Source: Winogradskyella marincola (lineage in GTDB: Bacteria; Bacteroidota; Bacteroidia; Flavobacteriales; Flavobacteriaceae). Taken from it: 64,000 nt of DNA. This document shows, piece after piece, positions 36,249-46,764 of this stretch. The DNA lies in the NCBI RefSeq assembly GCF_029624125.1, contig NZ_JARSBN010000001.1, positions 124,001 through 188,000 on the forward strand, given 5' to 3'. The position numbers and the translations under genes are program-made. The notes beneath the pieces were generated by a model. The model searched no databases. It worked only from the letters and a program-made list of their open reading frames with translations, and was not told where the DNA came from. Numbering within the stretch: position 1 is the first letter of the stretch; every line of letters starts with the position of its first letter.

Positions 36249-37577
36249 TTAAATTTCCCTGTTAGAATCCCAAGCTTCAAGATAATCTTTTACAGCTTTT
36301 ACAAACTGTCCACCTAAAGCTCCATTTACCACTCTATGATCGTATGAATGCGACATAAACATTTTGTAACGGATACCTATAAAATCTCCTTGTGGAGTTT
36401 CTATAACTGCTGGCACTTTTCTAATGGCACCTAAAGCTAAAATACCAACTTGCGGTTGGTTAATGATTGGTGTACCCATAATACTACCAAATGTACCAAC
36501 ATTGGTTACGGTATATGTACCACCTTGTATATCGTCTGGACTCAATTTATTTTCTCTTGCTCTATTGGCTAAGTCATTTACTTTTTTAGCCATTCCTAGA
36601 AGATTTAACTGATCCGCATTTTTAATTACTGGCACAATTAAGTTACCATCTGGTAGAGCTGCAGCCATACCTAGGTTAATATTCTTTTTCTTTATAATTG
36701 TGTCACCTTGAACAGAAATATTCATTAATGGAAAATCTCTTAGAGCTTTAGCAACCGCTTCCATAAAGATTGGTGTGAAGGTTAGATTTTCACCTTCACG
36801 ATTTTTGAAACTGTTTTTGTGCTTGTTTCTCCAATTCCAGATTTCTGTTACATCTGCCTCAATAAAAGACTGAACATGAGCAGACGTCTGAACAGACTCT
36901 ACCATATGCTTAGAAATAAGCTTGCCCATTCTCGTCATTTCTATAATTTCATCTTCACCTGAAGCAACAACTGGTGCTGGTGTAGATTTAGACTTGCTTG
37001 GTGCTGTCTTGGTTTCAGCTTTTTGCTCTACGACAGGCTGAGTTTTTACCTCCGCAACAGGAGCAGAACTGCGCGATTGCAAGTACGATTTAATATCGTT
37101 TTTAGTAACACGACCATCCTTACCTGTACCTGAAATAGCATCTAACTCTGATTGAGAAATACCTTCTTGCTTAGCAATATTTTTTACTAATGGAGAGTAA
37201 AAACGATCTCCTGAAGAAATTACAGGCTCTGTTGTTTCTTTTGCTTCAACAACTGTTTGTGCTACTTCTGCTGCTGCTTTTACAGCTTCTTTAGCAGGTT
37301 CTGTAGCTGCAGCTTTTACCTCAACGGTATCTCCACCTTCAGTTTTTATAATTGCGATTGTTTGACCTACTTGTACCACATCATCAACATCAAAAAGCTT
37401 TTCTAATAATACACCATCTACTTCACTTGGTACTTCACTATCTACCTTATCTGTAGCTATTTCTAAAACGGCTTCATCAGCTTCAATCGTTTCGCCAACG
37501 TCTTTTAACCAAGAGGTTATCGTTGCTTCTGCAACACTCTCACCCATTTTAGGTAACTTAAGTTCAAAATTTGCCAT
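36249..37577 (-). CDS. 2-oxoacid dehydrogenase E2 (dihydrolipoamide acyltransferase)
   Basis: The 442-residue E2 has a lipoyl domain with the lipoylated lysine K44 (EIATDKVDSEVP), an Ala/Pro/Glu-rich linker, a peripheral E3-binding domain (about 127-165: YSPLVKNIAKQEGIS, GRVTKNDIKSYL) and a 2-oxoacid acyltransferase domain ending with the catalytic histidine H414 in SYDHRVVNGALGG. The start MGESVAEATI is typical of branched-chain or 2-oxoglutarate-type E2 enzymes rather than pyruvate E2. I would guess the branched-chain complex. E1 and E3 genes are not nearby. Confidence 0.9.
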   Translation of the reverse strand: MANFELKLPKMGESVAEATITSWLKDVGETIEADEAVLEIATDKVDSEVPSEVDGVLLEKLFDVDDVVQVGQTIAIIKTEGGDTVEVKAAATEPAKEAVKAAAEVAQTVVEAKETTEPVISSGDRFYSPLVKNIAKQEGISQSELDAISGTGKDGRVTKNDIKSYLQSRSSAPVAEVKTQPVVEQKAETKTAPSKSKSTPAPVVASGEDEIIEMTRMGKLISKHMVESVQTSAHVQSFIEADVTEIWNWRNKHKNSFKNREGENLTFTPIFMEAVAKALRDFPLMNISVQGDTIIKKKNINLGMAAALPDGNLIVPVIKNADQLNLLGMAKKVNDLANRARENKLSPDDIQGGTYTVTNVGTFGSIMGTPIINQPQVGILALGAIRKVPAVIETPQGDFIGIRYKMFMSHSYDHRVVNGALGGQFVKAVKDYLEAWDSNREI

Positions 37578-37614
37578 ATCTATAATTTGAAGGTCTTTAT
37601 TGTAAAATTGAATG

Positions 37615-37622
37615 CAAAATTA
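37615..37622 (-). promoter_or_regulatory. Putative E2 gene -10 element
   Basis: TAATTTTG on the minus strand is an exact TAnnTTTG match 37 bases before the E2 ATG. No good -33 box is seen at 19 bases. Confidence 0.45.
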
Positions 37623-37663
37623 ATAAAAAACAGTCTGTTTTGATGAATTTAATTCAACAAAAT

Positions 37664-38761
37664 TTAGAAGCTCACAACTTCTCCTCTACCAACACTACTG
37701 TCGCTTCCGAGGATAAAATTACTACTTTTTACCCATATTCTATATGTATTTTGCTTTGTCGTATTATAAGTTTTTATAAAATCTATTGCCGCTTTGTAAC
37801 CAAAAGATTCAACATCTAAAATAAACTGGGCACCATCTGATATGGTATCTAAATGTGTTTGAAAACTAACAGAATTTTGAATCTTATTTATAAGTCTTTC
37901 TTCTTTAGTTTCCGAAATAACAATGGTTTCTTTAACGGTTGGCGCTTCTAACTTAGCTAGTGATTTTCTTTTTGATGCTATACTCAATACTATTTTTACC
38001 ATAGCTAATATGAGTATATTTTTTTTGTAATGCTTTTTATAAAAAATACCCATGGCTCCGTAAAAACGTTTAGCATACACTTTGTCTTTTAATGTACTCT
38101 CGCCTTTATAGTGTATCACAGAAGTCTTGCCATAATAATAATTATCATAACCAGCTTTCAGAACTTTATAGGATAAATCTACATCTTCACCATACATAAA
38201 GTAATCTTCATCTAAGCCTTTAACTTCTTTATAAACATCTTGTTTTAGCAACATAAAGGCACCTACTAAAATCTCTGTTTTACCAATATCGTTTGGCGCT
38301 AAATTATTGTCGTAATATTTTTTTGAATTTCCTATTAACTTTTGAAGTGCTACCTTAGGAGTAGGAATATGCCTTTTACTTTCTGGCAGAAACTTTCCTC
38401 TACCATCTATTAGTTGACATCCTACAATACCTAGATTAGTCTGCTGATCTGCAAAAGCAATTATTTTAATAAATGTATCTTCAGCAACAACTGTATCTGG
38501 ATTAAGAATACACAAATACTCGCCTTTTGCACTAGCAACACCTATATTATTTCCTTTTGAAAAACCATAATTCTCTTTATTCTCAATGAGCTTTACATTT
38601 GGAAACAATTCCTTTACCATAGCACAACTATCATCGGGTGATTTGTTATCCACAACAATAATTTCTGAATCAATATCTTTTGTTGCCGCTTCTACACTTC
38701 TTAGACAGAGTTCTAAAAAATAGCGTACATTATAATTGAGTATGACTACGGAAAGCTTCAA
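37664..38761 (-). CDS. Family 2 glycosyltransferase
   Basis: The N-terminal 240 residues are a GT-A glycosyltransferase of the rhamnosyltransferase-like GT2 group: VVILNYNVRYFLELCLRS, IIVVDNKSPDDS, LNPDTVV and a GEDVDLSYK acidic motif. One hydrophobic segment (about 250-268) may attach it to the membrane. A C-terminal extension of about 90 residues (from near 275) has no recognised domain. It follows recR by seven bases and is likely co-transcribed. It probably builds a surface polysaccharide; the sugar and acceptor are unknown. Confidence 0.88.
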   Translation of the reverse strand: MKLSVVILNYNVRYFLELCLRSVEAATKDIDSEIIVVDNKSPDDSCAMVKELFPNVKLIENKENYGFSKGNNIGVASAKGEYLCILNPDTVVAEDTFIKIIAFADQQTNLGIVGCQLIDGRGKFLPESKRHIPTPKVALQKLIGNSKKYYDNNLAPNDIGKTEILVGAFMLLKQDVYKEVKGLDEDYFMYGEDVDLSYKVLKAGYDNYYYGKTSVIHYKGESTLKDKVYAKRFYGAMGIFYKKHYKKNILILAMVKIVLSIASKRKSLAKLEAPTVKETIVISETKEERLINKIQNSVSFQTHLDTISDGAQFILDVESFGYKAAIDFIKTYNTTKQNTYRIWVKSSNFILGSDSSVGRGEVVSF

Positions 38762-38768
38762 AACAAGA

Positions 38769-39386
38769 TTATGATTTTAAAGAAGCCTCAAACGGAATAC
38801 GATCTACAATACTTCTGCCTAAAGTGATTTCGTCTGTATATTCTAATTCGTTACCTGCAGCAACACCTCTTGCTATTGTAGAGGTTTTAACATTATAGTC
38901 TTGTATTTGTTTAAAAATATAAAAGTTGGTTGTGTCTCCTTCCATTGTAGGACTCATTGCAAAAATGAGCTCGTTTACCTTACCAGATTTCACTTTTTCT
39001 ACAAGTGAGGTAATGTTTAAATCCTGAGGTCCTACACCATCCATTGGTGAAATTTTTCCTCCTAAAACATGATACAGTCCTCTAAATGAACTTGTGTTTT
39101 CTATTGCCATAACGTCTCTAATATCTTCTACAACACAAATTAATTCTTCATTACGATTTGGGTTTTCGCAGATTTCACAAAGTTCTTTATCGCTAATATT
39201 ATGGCAAGATTTACAAAATTTAATTTCTGCTCTTACTTTTGAAAGTGCATCAGCCAGTAAAACTGTTTGTTGCTCTGGTTGTCTCAGTAAATGCAAAACC
39301 AAACGCAATGCCGTACGCTTACCAACACCTGGTAACTGAGACATTTCGTTTACTGCATTTTCTAAAAGTTTAGAAGAAAATTCCAT
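38769..39386 (-). CDS. recR: Recombination mediator protein RecR
   Basis: RecR, with RecO and RecF, loads RecA at gaps during recombinational repair. The 205-residue chain has a helix-hairpin-helix ([12 protein letters not shown]), a zinc finger with C58, C61, C70 and C73, and a Toprim domain ([15 protein letters not shown]) ending in an ATP-binding-like [15 protein letters not shown] segment. I start at 39386 ([10 protein letters not shown]); the ATG at 39416 would add ten unlike residues. It leads a two-gene unit with the glycosyltransferase. Confidence 0.95.
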   Translation of the reverse strand: MEFSSKLLENAVNEMSQLPGVGKRTALRLVLHLLRQPEQQTVLLADALSKVRAEIKFCKSCHNISDKELCEICENPNRNEELICVVEDIRDVMAIENTSSFRGLYHVLGGKISPMDGVGPQDLNITSLVEKVKSGKVNELIFAMSPTMEGDTTNFYIFKQIQDYNVKTSTIARGVAAGNELEYTDEITLGRSIVDRIPFEASLKS

Positions 39387-39414
39387 GAATGCGAAGGTAC
39401 TGAATTTTGCATAC

Positions 39415-39456
39415 ACAAAAGCCCAACCATATTAAGATTTATGATTGGGCTTTTAT
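39415..39456 (-). terminator. Terminator of the BNR/propeller protein gene
   Basis: AAAAGCCCAACCAT pairs with ATGATTGGGCTTTT around a ten-base loop. On the minus strand it ends in TTTT. It lies between the propeller gene stop (39470) and recR. Confidence 0.8.
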
Positions 39457-39469
39457 TATGATTTTAAAT

Positions 39470-42007
39470 TTATTTTAAAATAAGTTTCTTGGTAATTTCA
39501 CCCTTGTCACTATTTAACTTCACAAAGTAAATACCATTACTAAATGATGATACATCTACTTTAAATCCATTATATAGGCTAACTTTTTTTCCATAAAACA
39601 TAATTTTACCTTGAGTATCAAAAATTCTAATACTGACGTCTTCAGATGTATTCCACTTTAAGTTTACCTCATCTTTAGCTGGGTTTGGATACATTGTTAA
39701 ATCATTAAACTGAAAATCCTTGATACTTAGAGATGCATCATAAATATTAGATCTCCAAAGTCCTCTACCGTAAGTTGCTGCATAAATTTTATTATCCGCT
39801 GTATTAATTTCTAATTCATTGATTCTAACATTTGGTAAGCCATTATTGAACGGTTCCCATTCTGTTAATGTATTATCTGTGTAGAATACTCCGTAATTCA
39901 TTCCAACATATAATCCATCATCTCCATTATCTTGCCAAGCTAACGCTTGAGCAACAAAACCAGGTAAGTTCATTAGTTTTGAAGTCCAAGTAGAACCACC
40001 ATCTAAACTAACATAAACCTTCTGACTGTTGGTTGTTGCAACAGCAACTTTATTAGGATCTGAAGGATGTATAGCAATTTCGTTTATAATTGCAGAGTTT
40101 CCAATGTTTAAAGGAGAAATTGACCAAGAAGTACCTCCATTAACAGTAAACCTCAATGTACCATTAATAGCGCAATACATCACCTGATTATTACTTGGCG
40201 CAACCTTAAAGTGATCTATATTTGCGCCAAAATTTGGTGATATAGAAACCCAATTAACTCCACTATCTTCAGACTTATACACTTCGTCATAAGCCACGTA
40301 AATTGTATTTTGTACTATTGGATCTTGCTCAAAAGGCACAACCCAATTCCAATTACTTTGACCTCCCTTACCATCTGGTTGTGTAAGATTAGACACATTG
40401 CTACCAAAAAAATTATACTCTGCTCTATATAAAGACCCAAATTGAGTTGTTCCATACATAATAGATGTGTTGTTTTTATCTACAAACCCTTCCATTCCAT
40501 CTGCACCTAACCAATCTGTCCAAAGTCCATCTTCCCTTAAAGTAGAAGTACCGTTATCTTGCGAACCACCTGTAACAACAACAGGATCTGTTTGGCTAAC
40601 ACCTATCTTGTAGAATTGTCTAATTCCTAAACCTGGAGTCAAATCAGTATAGTAAGTTGAACTCACTGTTGTAGGATTATCTGCTCTATAAATACCTCCA
40701 TCTGTACCTACATATAATTTTGCATTTGCTCCTGCACCTGCAAAATGCATAATATCTACATCTGCATGACAATAACCAATAGCCATATTACTTGCATTAC
40801 TAGGAACCCATTGTGAAGTGATACTAAAATTAGCACCACCATCTGTAGATCTCCAAGTGTTTATACCTGCAATATGCACATCATTAGCATCGTTTGGATT
40901 TACCGTAACATCCATATCTCTTGGAGCTTGACCAAGTGCATCATTTCCATTAGAGTCGTATCCAAAAAAGTTTTGTGTATGCGTTAACTTTGTAAAACTA
41001 CTACCACTATCACTAGAAGCATATAAAGCTCCAAATGTTCCACCATTAGCTTCTAAGACATAAACAACATTAGGATTATTAGCTGAAACACCAATCATTT
41101 TTGGGCCATTAGAAAATTGATTAGCACCAGAACCTGATATCTGAGAAAAGCTTACACCTCCATTTGTAGAAACATAAAAAGCATTTCCTGAAGCATATAC
41201 TACGTTTGGGTCGTTTGGTTTAAATTCAAAATCATAACCTGTTCCTGTAGCCACAAAATAAATAGAGCTCCAAGTAACTCCGCCATCTGTAGACTTATAC
41301 AGTCCATTACCTTGTACACTGGCATAAATTTTCATTGCGTTTGTTGGATCTACCAATATCTTATTAACAGTACCGCCACCAATATCTGACAACAAAGACC
41401 ATGTTGCACCTGCATTTGTAGACTTAAAAATTGTTCCGCTTGTTGAACCCCAAAAATAAGTATCGCTATCTGATGGATCTATGGCAAGTGAAAACACATC
41501 TATATTAGAAAGGTTATCTGAAAGCACTGTCCAAGACGATCCTCCATCTACACTTTTCCACACTCCACCAGTTTCACTTCCAGCTAGGATATGATTTAGA
41601 TTAGATTCATCTACCGCTAGAGAAGTTATTCTACCAACACCAGGATTCCATCCAGACGTCGCATCCCAATAAGTTGGTCCCATTTCTTCCCAAGTACCAA
41701 CTGTAGTTCTTGCTGCTAAACCCTCACTATTATTACTTGCATTATAATCTTCTAATTCATCATAATAAAACTCAGGAGATTTTAATTTTCCGGTCTCATC
41801 CATGGCGCGTTCTGCGAAGTACTGCCATCTTTTAAAAATCTTAAAACCTGTTCCTCTTCCTCTACCAACAGAATCAAAATGTTGCTTTGCAACTTCTGTA
41901 ATATGCTCTATAGTATGATCTCCATCTTCTATAAGTTTACGGTAATCCTGAGCTGATACGCCAAAAGCTAATACTCCCAACGACAATGTTAAAAATATCT
42001 TTTTCAT
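39470..42007 (-). CDS. Secreted BNR/VPS10-type beta-propeller protein with T9SS sorting domain
   Basis: The 845-residue product has a signal peptide (about 1-19) and then repeated sialidase/VPS10-like blades: WKSVDGGSSW, FKSTNAGATW, YKSTDGGVTW, WRSTDGGANF and YKSEDSGVNW, each an Asp-box-like S-x-D-x-G-x-x-W. These build one or two beta-propellers, but no sialidase active site is recognised. The last 76 residues (LTMYPNPAKDEVNL to KKLILK) are a type A T9SS sorting domain. It is probably a secreted or surface-anchored binding protein. A perfect -10 box lies at 42038-42045. Confidence 0.92.
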   Translation of the reverse strand: MKKIFLTLSLGVLAFGVSAQDYRKLIEDGDHTIEHITEVAKQHFDSVGRGRGTGFKIFKRWQYFAERAMDETGKLKSPEFYYDELEDYNASNNSEGLAARTTVGTWEEMGPTYWDATSGWNPGVGRITSLAVDESNLNHILAGSETGGVWKSVDGGSSWTVLSDNLSNIDVFSLAIDPSDSDTYFWGSTSGTIFKSTNAGATWSLLSDIGGGTVNKILVDPTNAMKIYASVQGNGLYKSTDGGVTWSSIYFVATGTGYDFEFKPNDPNVVYASGNAFYVSTNGGVSFSQISGSGANQFSNGPKMIGVSANNPNVVYVLEANGGTFGALYASSDSGSSFTKLTHTQNFFGYDSNGNDALGQAPRDMDVTVNPNDANDVHIAGINTWRSTDGGANFSITSQWVPSNASNMAIGYCHADVDIMHFAGAGANAKLYVGTDGGIYRADNPTTVSSTYYTDLTPGLGIRQFYKIGVSQTDPVVVTGGSQDNGTSTLREDGLWTDWLGADGMEGFVDKNNTSIMYGTTQFGSLYRAEYNFFGSNVSNLTQPDGKGGQSNWNWVVPFEQDPIVQNTIYVAYDEVYKSEDSGVNWVSISPNFGANIDHFKVAPSNNQVMYCAINGTLRFTVNGGTSWSISPLNIGNSAIINEIAIHPSDPNKVAVATTNSQKVYVSLDGGSTWTSKLMNLPGFVAQALAWQDNGDDGLYVGMNYGVFYTDNTLTEWEPFNNGLPNVRINELEINTADNKIYAATYGRGLWRSNIYDASLSIKDFQFNDLTMYPNPAKDEVNLKWNTSEDVSIRIFDTQGKIMFYGKKVSLYNGFKVDVSSFSNGIYFVKLNSDKGEITKKLILK

Positions 42008-42037
42008 AAAAAATTGAATTTAAATAGCTATTTTTTT

Positions 42038-42045
42038 CAAAAATA
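42038..42045 (-). promoter_or_regulatory. Putative -10 element of the propeller gene
   Basis: TATTTTTG on the minus strand exactly matches TAnnTTTG 30 bases before the ATG. It lies in the 75-base region shared with the divergent symporter gene. Confidence 0.5.
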
Positions 42046-42082
42046 CTATTTTTCATAAATTTTTCAGTAAAGAATTTCTTTT

Positions 42083-43528
42083 ATGAGCCCTACTTCAATT
42101 TTAGTTTTAATAGCCTGCTATTTTGCAGTTTTAGTATTGATTTCTTATTTCACAGGAAAAGAAGATTCTAATGCTGCTTTTTTTAAAGCCAATAAGTCAG
42201 CACCTTGGTATTTAGTGGCTTTTGGAATGATTGGCGCTTCATTATCTGGAGTTACTTTTATCTCTGTTCCTGGTGCTGTTGAAGCCAAACAGTTTGGTTA
42301 TTTACAGGTTGTGTTTGGCTATTTGTTTGGTTATATAATCATCGCTTTTGTTTTGCTTCCTCTGTATTATAGGTTGAACTTAACATCAATATACACCTAC
42401 TTAAAAGATAGATTTGGAAAAACAAGTTATAAAACTGGCTCTGTAGCTTTTCTTATTTCCAGAACTGTTGGTGCTGCTTTTAGATTGTTTTTAGTGGCTA
42501 AAGTGCTTCAGCTTTTAGTGTTTGATCTTTTTGATATTCCGTTTGTGATTACAGTGATTATTACCATTGCCTTGATTTGGCTTTACACCTTTAAAGGCGG
42601 CATTAAGACAATCATTTTCACAGACACATTACAAACTTTATTTATGCTAATATCTGTGGTTGTAACCATAGTATTTTTAGCTTCTGCTTTAGATTTAAAT
42701 AGTGTAAAAGAAATCGTTGATTATACCAAAGAAAGTGACTTAAGTAAGGTTTTCTTTTTTAATGACAGTAATGACCCTCAATACTTTTGGAAAAGCTTTC
42801 TTTCCGGAATATTCATTACCATTACTATGACAGGTCTGGACCAAGATATGATGCAAAAAAACTTAACCTGTAGAAGCCTAAAAGACGCTCAAAAAAACAT
42901 GCTTTCTTTTAGTGTGGTACTCATATTTGTAAATATCTTATTTCTTGTTCTTGGCTTGATGCTTACAGATTATGCGGCTAAAAACGGAATTACTGCAACC
43001 AAAGATGACTTGTTCCCAACTATTGCTATGCTACCAGAAATTGGCATTGTTACCTCTGCATTTTTTTTACTAGGATTGATTGCTGCGGCATATTCTAGTG
43101 CAGATTCTGCATTAACATCTTTAACTACGTCTTTTTGCTTTGATATTTTAGATATAGAAAACAAACCTGAAGCATCTAAAAAAGGCATACGCAAAAGAAC
43201 TCACATTGGTTTTAGCATTGTGTTAGTTATAGTTATCATTCTTTTTGATTTAATTTTTAATGATGTCTCTGTAATCTGGAAACTTTTTAAAGCAGCTGGC
43301 TATACTTACGGACCATTACTAGGCCTTTTTGCTTTTGGCTTATTTACAAAGCATCAAATAAAAGACAAGTTGGTTTGGATTATAGCTATCATTGCACCTG
43401 TTATTTCCTATGTATTAAACCTTTACTCTAAAGAACTTTTTAATGGCTATGAAATTGGTTTTGAAATTCTAATTATTAACGGAATTCTGATGTTTATCGG
43501 AATGCTATTAATCAAAAGAAAAAATTAA
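42083..43528 (+). CDS. Sodium:solute symporter (SSS family)
   Basis: The 481-residue protein has about 13 hydrophobic segments and SSS-family motifs: [18 protein letters not shown] near residue 50, [16 protein letters not shown] in helix 4 and [17 protein letters not shown] with the sodium-coordinating serines. It is an inner-membrane sodium-driven importer. The family carries sugars, amino acids, nucleobases and vitamins; the substrate here is not clear. It overlaps the convergent CoA-binding gene by four bases. No partner gene suggests a substrate. Confidence 0.93.
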   Translation: MSPTSILVLIACYFAVLVLISYFTGKEDSNAAFFKANKSAPWYLVAFGMIGASLSGVTFISVPGAVEAKQFGYLQVVFGYLFGYIIIAFVLLPLYYRLNLTSIYTYLKDRFGKTSYKTGSVAFLISRTVGAAFRLFLVAKVLQLLVFDLFDIPFVITVIITIALIWLYTFKGGIKTIIFTDTLQTLFMLISVVVTIVFLASALDLNSVKEIVDYTKESDLSKVFFFNDSNDPQYFWKSFLSGIFITITMTGLDQDMMQKNLTCRSLKDAQKNMLSFSVVLIFVNILFLVLGLMLTDYAAKNGITATKDDLFPTIAMLPEIGIVTSAFFLLGLIAAAYSSADSALTSLTTSFCFDILDIENKPEASKKGIRKRTHIGFSIVLVIVIILFDLIFNDVSVIWKLFKAAGYTYGPLLGLFAFGLFTKHQIKDKLVWIIAIIAPVISYVLNLYSKELFNGYEIGFEILIINGILMFIGMLLIKRKN

Positions 43529-43887
43529 TACTGGTCTATAGACAGTAATACAAGTGTACAGGCCGCTTCAAACTCAATAGTGTTTTCTTTAAGAATTTCA
43601 TAAAACTCAGGATTTTCTGTACCTGGATTAAAAATGACACGCTTAGGTTTTAATCCTAATATATAATCGTAGTAGGCTTCTTGATGCTTCGGACTAAGAT
43701 ACAATGTTACAGTATCTACATCTTTGTAATCTAACAGCTCTGAATCTATTGCTACATCATTGACTTCACCTTGCTTTAAGCCAAAGGCCACAACCTCATG
43801 ATTATTTTGCCTTAATCTATTAATAGCAATATTAGAATAGCGATCTGTTTTTAGAGATGCTCCAAGAACCAATGTTTTTTTACTCAT
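43525..43887 (-). CDS. CoA-binding domain protein
   Basis: The 120-residue protein has a Rossmann-like CoA-binding fold: [20 protein letters not shown] at the start, [10 protein letters not shown] in the middle and [15 protein letters not shown]. Stand-alone CoA-binding proteins of this kind (related to the N-terminal domain of succinyl-CoA synthetase alpha) are common and have no established reaction. It is convergent with the symporter and has a perfect -10 box at 43932-43939. Confidence 0.9.
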   Translation of the reverse strand: MSKKTLVLGASLKTDRYSNIAINRLRQNNHEVVAFGLKQGEVNDVAIDSELLDYKDVDTVTLYLSPKHQEAYYDYILGLKPKRVIFNPGTENPEFYEILKENTIEFEAACTLVLLSIDQY

Positions 43888-43931
43888 ATGTTAAAAGAAT
43901 GTTAAGTAGTGTTAATTAAAGTAACATGATG

Positions 43932-43939
43932 CAAAAATA
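43932..43939 (-). promoter_or_regulatory. Putative -10 element of the CoA-binding protein gene
   Basis: TATTTTTG on the minus strand matches TAnnTTTG exactly, about 44 bases before the ATG. The region is shared with the divergent TonB receptor gene. Confidence 0.5.
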
Positions 43940-43988
43940 GTCGTCTAGAGATAAAGAAACTTTCAATCAATCAAATTTCAATCAAAAA

Positions 43989-46430
43989 ATGAAGCAGTTC
44001 TTATTAATGCTTATTTTGGTTTCAAGCACCATTTTAAGCGCCCAACCCAATTCCAACAAAGACATTAAAAATGGTTCTATTTCTGGTAGAGTACTAGATG
44101 CCAGCCTTAACGAGCCATTACCTTATGTAAATATTGTTGTAAAAGATGCCACAAGCAAAGTTCTTACTGGTGGTATTACAGATAATGAAGGAAATTTTAC
44201 TATCGAGAAAATTCCAGAGGGTAGCATACAAGTAGAAATTACATTTATCGGTTACAAAACCATTTTAAAAAATGAAACTATCGGAAATGTCAACTACAAC
44301 ATTAAGATGGGAGATATTCTCTTAGAGGAATCTTCTGAAGGTCTTGATGAAGTTACCGTTGTTGCAGAAACCTCAACTATTCAACAAAAGGTAGATAGAA
44401 AAGTAATTAACATTGGTAAAGACTTGCAAACAGCTGGAGCAACAGCAAGCGAGATTATGAACAATCTACCATCGGTAAGTGTAGACCAGCAAAGTGGTGC
44501 TATTAGCTTACGTGGCAACCAAAATGTGCGTGTAATGGTAGATGGTAAATTATCTAACATTCCGGCAGACCAGTTATTAAAACAAATACCTTCTACATCT
44601 ATTAAAAGTATAGAGTTAATTACCAATCCATCTGCAAAATACAATCCAGAAGGTATGAGTGGTATTATAAATATTGTCCTACACAAAAACACTCAAATTG
44701 GTTTTAACGGTAATATTAATGTTAGCCTTGCTCATGATATTGAACCAAAATTCAACAGTTCAATAGATGCCAACTACAGAAACGGAAAATTCAATTTATA
44801 CGGTTCTTATAGTAATGGTGCTATAAAGAATTATAACCAAGGTAGAATTAATAGAGTTGAACAACAAATATTTCAGAGTTTCAACATTCTTGATGACAAT
44901 CAATCTCACTTATTTAAGTTAGGCTTAGACTTTTATCTAGATGATAAAAACACAATATCTGTATTTACAAATCAAAACTCATTTGATAACAACGTAAATG
45001 TAAATACTTACATAGATTATGTTACAGATCCTTCTTTAGACGAATCTCAAGCTATTTATGGAGAAAATGAAAACGATTCTGAGCAATACAACTTTAACTA
45101 TAAGCACGATTTTGCTGACGGACACAATATTGAATTAGAAGTAGATCACAATATTTTTGGCGATAATGGTAATACAAACAATAGTTTTTTTAGCTCACAG
45201 CGACCAAACTTTACTGAAGATACTGAAACCGACAGAACACGTACTACTATTAACTTAGACTATGTAAACCCACTTTCTGATGCTGCTAAATTAGAACTTG
45301 GTTTGCAAGCACGTTTGTTTGAAAATAGTATTTTCTATGAGTCTAATGGTAGAGAGCAAAACGAGTCTGGACAGTACATCCCTACAACCACACTTTTTGA
45401 CTACTCCAGAGACATCTACTCTGCTTATGCAACATATGGCAAAAAGCTAGAAAAATGGTCTTACCAAGTAGGATTAAGAGCAGAAACTGTAAGCGTAGAT
45501 TCTGACGCTTTTAGAAGAGATTTAGCAGCTAATACAGAGTTAAATATTCCTTTTAAAAATGACTATTTTGAACTGTACCCTTCTGCATTCTTTACATATA
45601 CTCCATCTGAGAAAAACTCATATCAGTTAAGCTACAGCAGACGTATAGATCGTCCTGGAATTGGGCAAGTAAATCCATTACCACAGTTTAATACAGCTTT
45701 AATTTCTCAGTTTGGTAACCAAGAGTTATTACCTCAGTTTACAAACTCTATGGAAGTGAATTATACAAGACAATTAAAGAAAGGTAGTGTTACTGCAGGT
45801 GTATTTTACAGAATTATAGAAGACGAAATACAGCAAGCTATTTTAATAGACAGAGCAGATACCAACCGTTTAATCCTTACAAACCTTAACTTTGATAACA
45901 CCTCTTCTTATGGAGTAGAATTATCTTCTAACTATCGTCCTACAAAATGGTGGAATGTTAATGCTAGTTTTGATTTGTTTTCTCAAAAGCAAAAGAGTTT
46001 AGCAGAATCGTTTGACACTAATGGAGACATTGTTTTAAATACTGTTGAAGTAGATAATGTTGCCTGGAATCTTAGAGCATTCAACAACTTTAAAGTAAGC
46101 AAAAGCTTAAGTTTTTCAGCATTTGGAATGTATAGAGGTAAGAACAAAAACATTCAGTTTGAAATGCAAGACATGCTTATGGTAAACCTTGGTATGCGTT
46201 ACAGCTTTATGGAAGGCAGAGCTAGCTTTAGCCTTAACTACAATGACATCTTTAACACCATGTATGCAGAGTTTGATGGAGAGCGACCATTCTTACAAAG
46301 AGGTCGTTTTGAGTGGGAAAGTCAGCAAATATCTGGTAGATTATCTTACCGTTTTGGTGGTGGCAAATACAGAGCAAAATCTCGTAAGCAAAGAGATAAC
46401 GATGTAAAACAAGGTGGTGGTATTTTTTAA
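43989..46430 (+). CDS. TonB-dependent receptor (outer membrane beta-barrel family)
   Basis: The 813-residue product has a signal peptide (about 1-20), a CarboxypepD_reg-like domain (about 28-112: GSISGRVLDASLNEPLPYVN), a plug domain (about 125-235) and a 22-strand barrel of the outer-membrane beta-barrel family typical of Bacteroidota. It would import a substrate with TonB energy or act as an outer-membrane protein of that group. No SusD-like partner is adjacent, so a SusC role is unlikely. The C terminus is a charged extension (YRAKSRKQRDNDVKQGGGIF) rather than the usual aromatic end. Confidence 0.93.
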   Translation: MKQFLLMLILVSSTILSAQPNSNKDIKNGSISGRVLDASLNEPLPYVNIVVKDATSKVLTGGITDNEGNFTIEKIPEGSIQVEITFIGYKTILKNETIGNVNYNIKMGDILLEESSEGLDEVTVVAETSTIQQKVDRKVINIGKDLQTAGATASEIMNNLPSVSVDQQSGAISLRGNQNVRVMVDGKLSNIPADQLLKQIPSTSIKSIELITNPSAKYNPEGMSGIINIVLHKNTQIGFNGNINVSLAHDIEPKFNSSIDANYRNGKFNLYGSYSNGAIKNYNQGRINRVEQQIFQSFNILDDNQSHLFKLGLDFYLDDKNTISVFTNQNSFDNNVNVNTYIDYVTDPSLDESQAIYGENENDSEQYNFNYKHDFADGHNIELEVDHNIFGDNGNTNNSFFSSQRPNFTEDTETDRTRTTINLDYVNPLSDAAKLELGLQARLFENSIFYESNGREQNESGQYIPTTTLFDYSRDIYSAYATYGKKLEKWSYQVGLRAETVSVDSDAFRRDLAANTELNIPFKNDYFELYPSAFFTYTPSEKNSYQLSYSRRIDRPGIGQVNPLPQFNTALISQFGNQELLPQFTNSMEVNYTRQLKKGSVTAGVFYRIIEDEIQQAILIDRADTNRLILTNLNFDNTSSYGVELSSNYRPTKWWNVNASFDLFSQKQKSLAESFDTNGDIVLNTVEVDNVAWNLRAFNNFKVSKSLSFSAFGMYRGKNKNIQFEMQDMLMVNLGMRYSFMEGRASFSLNYNDIFNTMYAEFDGERPFLQRGRFEWESQQISGRLSYRFGGGKYRAKSRKQRDNDVKQGGGIF

Positions 46431-46548
46431 CACCCAAAAGTGTCACAAAGCATTAAAAAAATAGTCTATACAATAGAAAGACTTAAAAACATATCTAATA
46501 GTTTACATAAATAGTTGATGGTTAGTGTTAATGTTTAACTATTAGATA

Positions 46549-46585
46549 GAAAACCCTGATGGTTGCAAAACTGGTCAGGGTTTTT
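46549..46585 (+). terminator. Terminator hairpin of module 1
   Basis: AAACCCTGA and TCAGGGTTT form a 9-bp stem with a 15-base loop and a T run on the plus strand. It is about 120 bases after the TonB receptor stop. Confidence 0.75.
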
Positions 46586-46725
46586 GTTAAATGCACGTTA
46601 AATATGTTAATCTTTGAAATAAAATCTAGCCTATTACGTCTAAATAAGTGAGATAAGTTTTAAGTAATAGTTTTTATAAGATTTTTTAAATTTTATAATA
46701 GTGTTAGTTAAATTGGTTAATAGCT

Positions 46726-46764
46726 GAAAAGCCCGGACAACTTTAGGTTGTTTGGGCTTTTTTT
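46726..46764 (+). terminator. Terminator hairpin of module 2
   Basis: AAAGCCCGGACAAC pairs with GTTGTTTGGGCTTT (two G-U pairs) around a five-base loop, followed by eight T residues in all. It is a strong intrinsic terminator on the plus strand without a gene directly before it. Confidence 0.8.

Noticed and set aside
43989..46430. SusC-type receptor of a polysaccharide utilisation locus
   Set aside because: No SusD-like lipoprotein or glycoside hydrolase is adjacent, and the barrel is of the general outer-membrane beta-barrel group.
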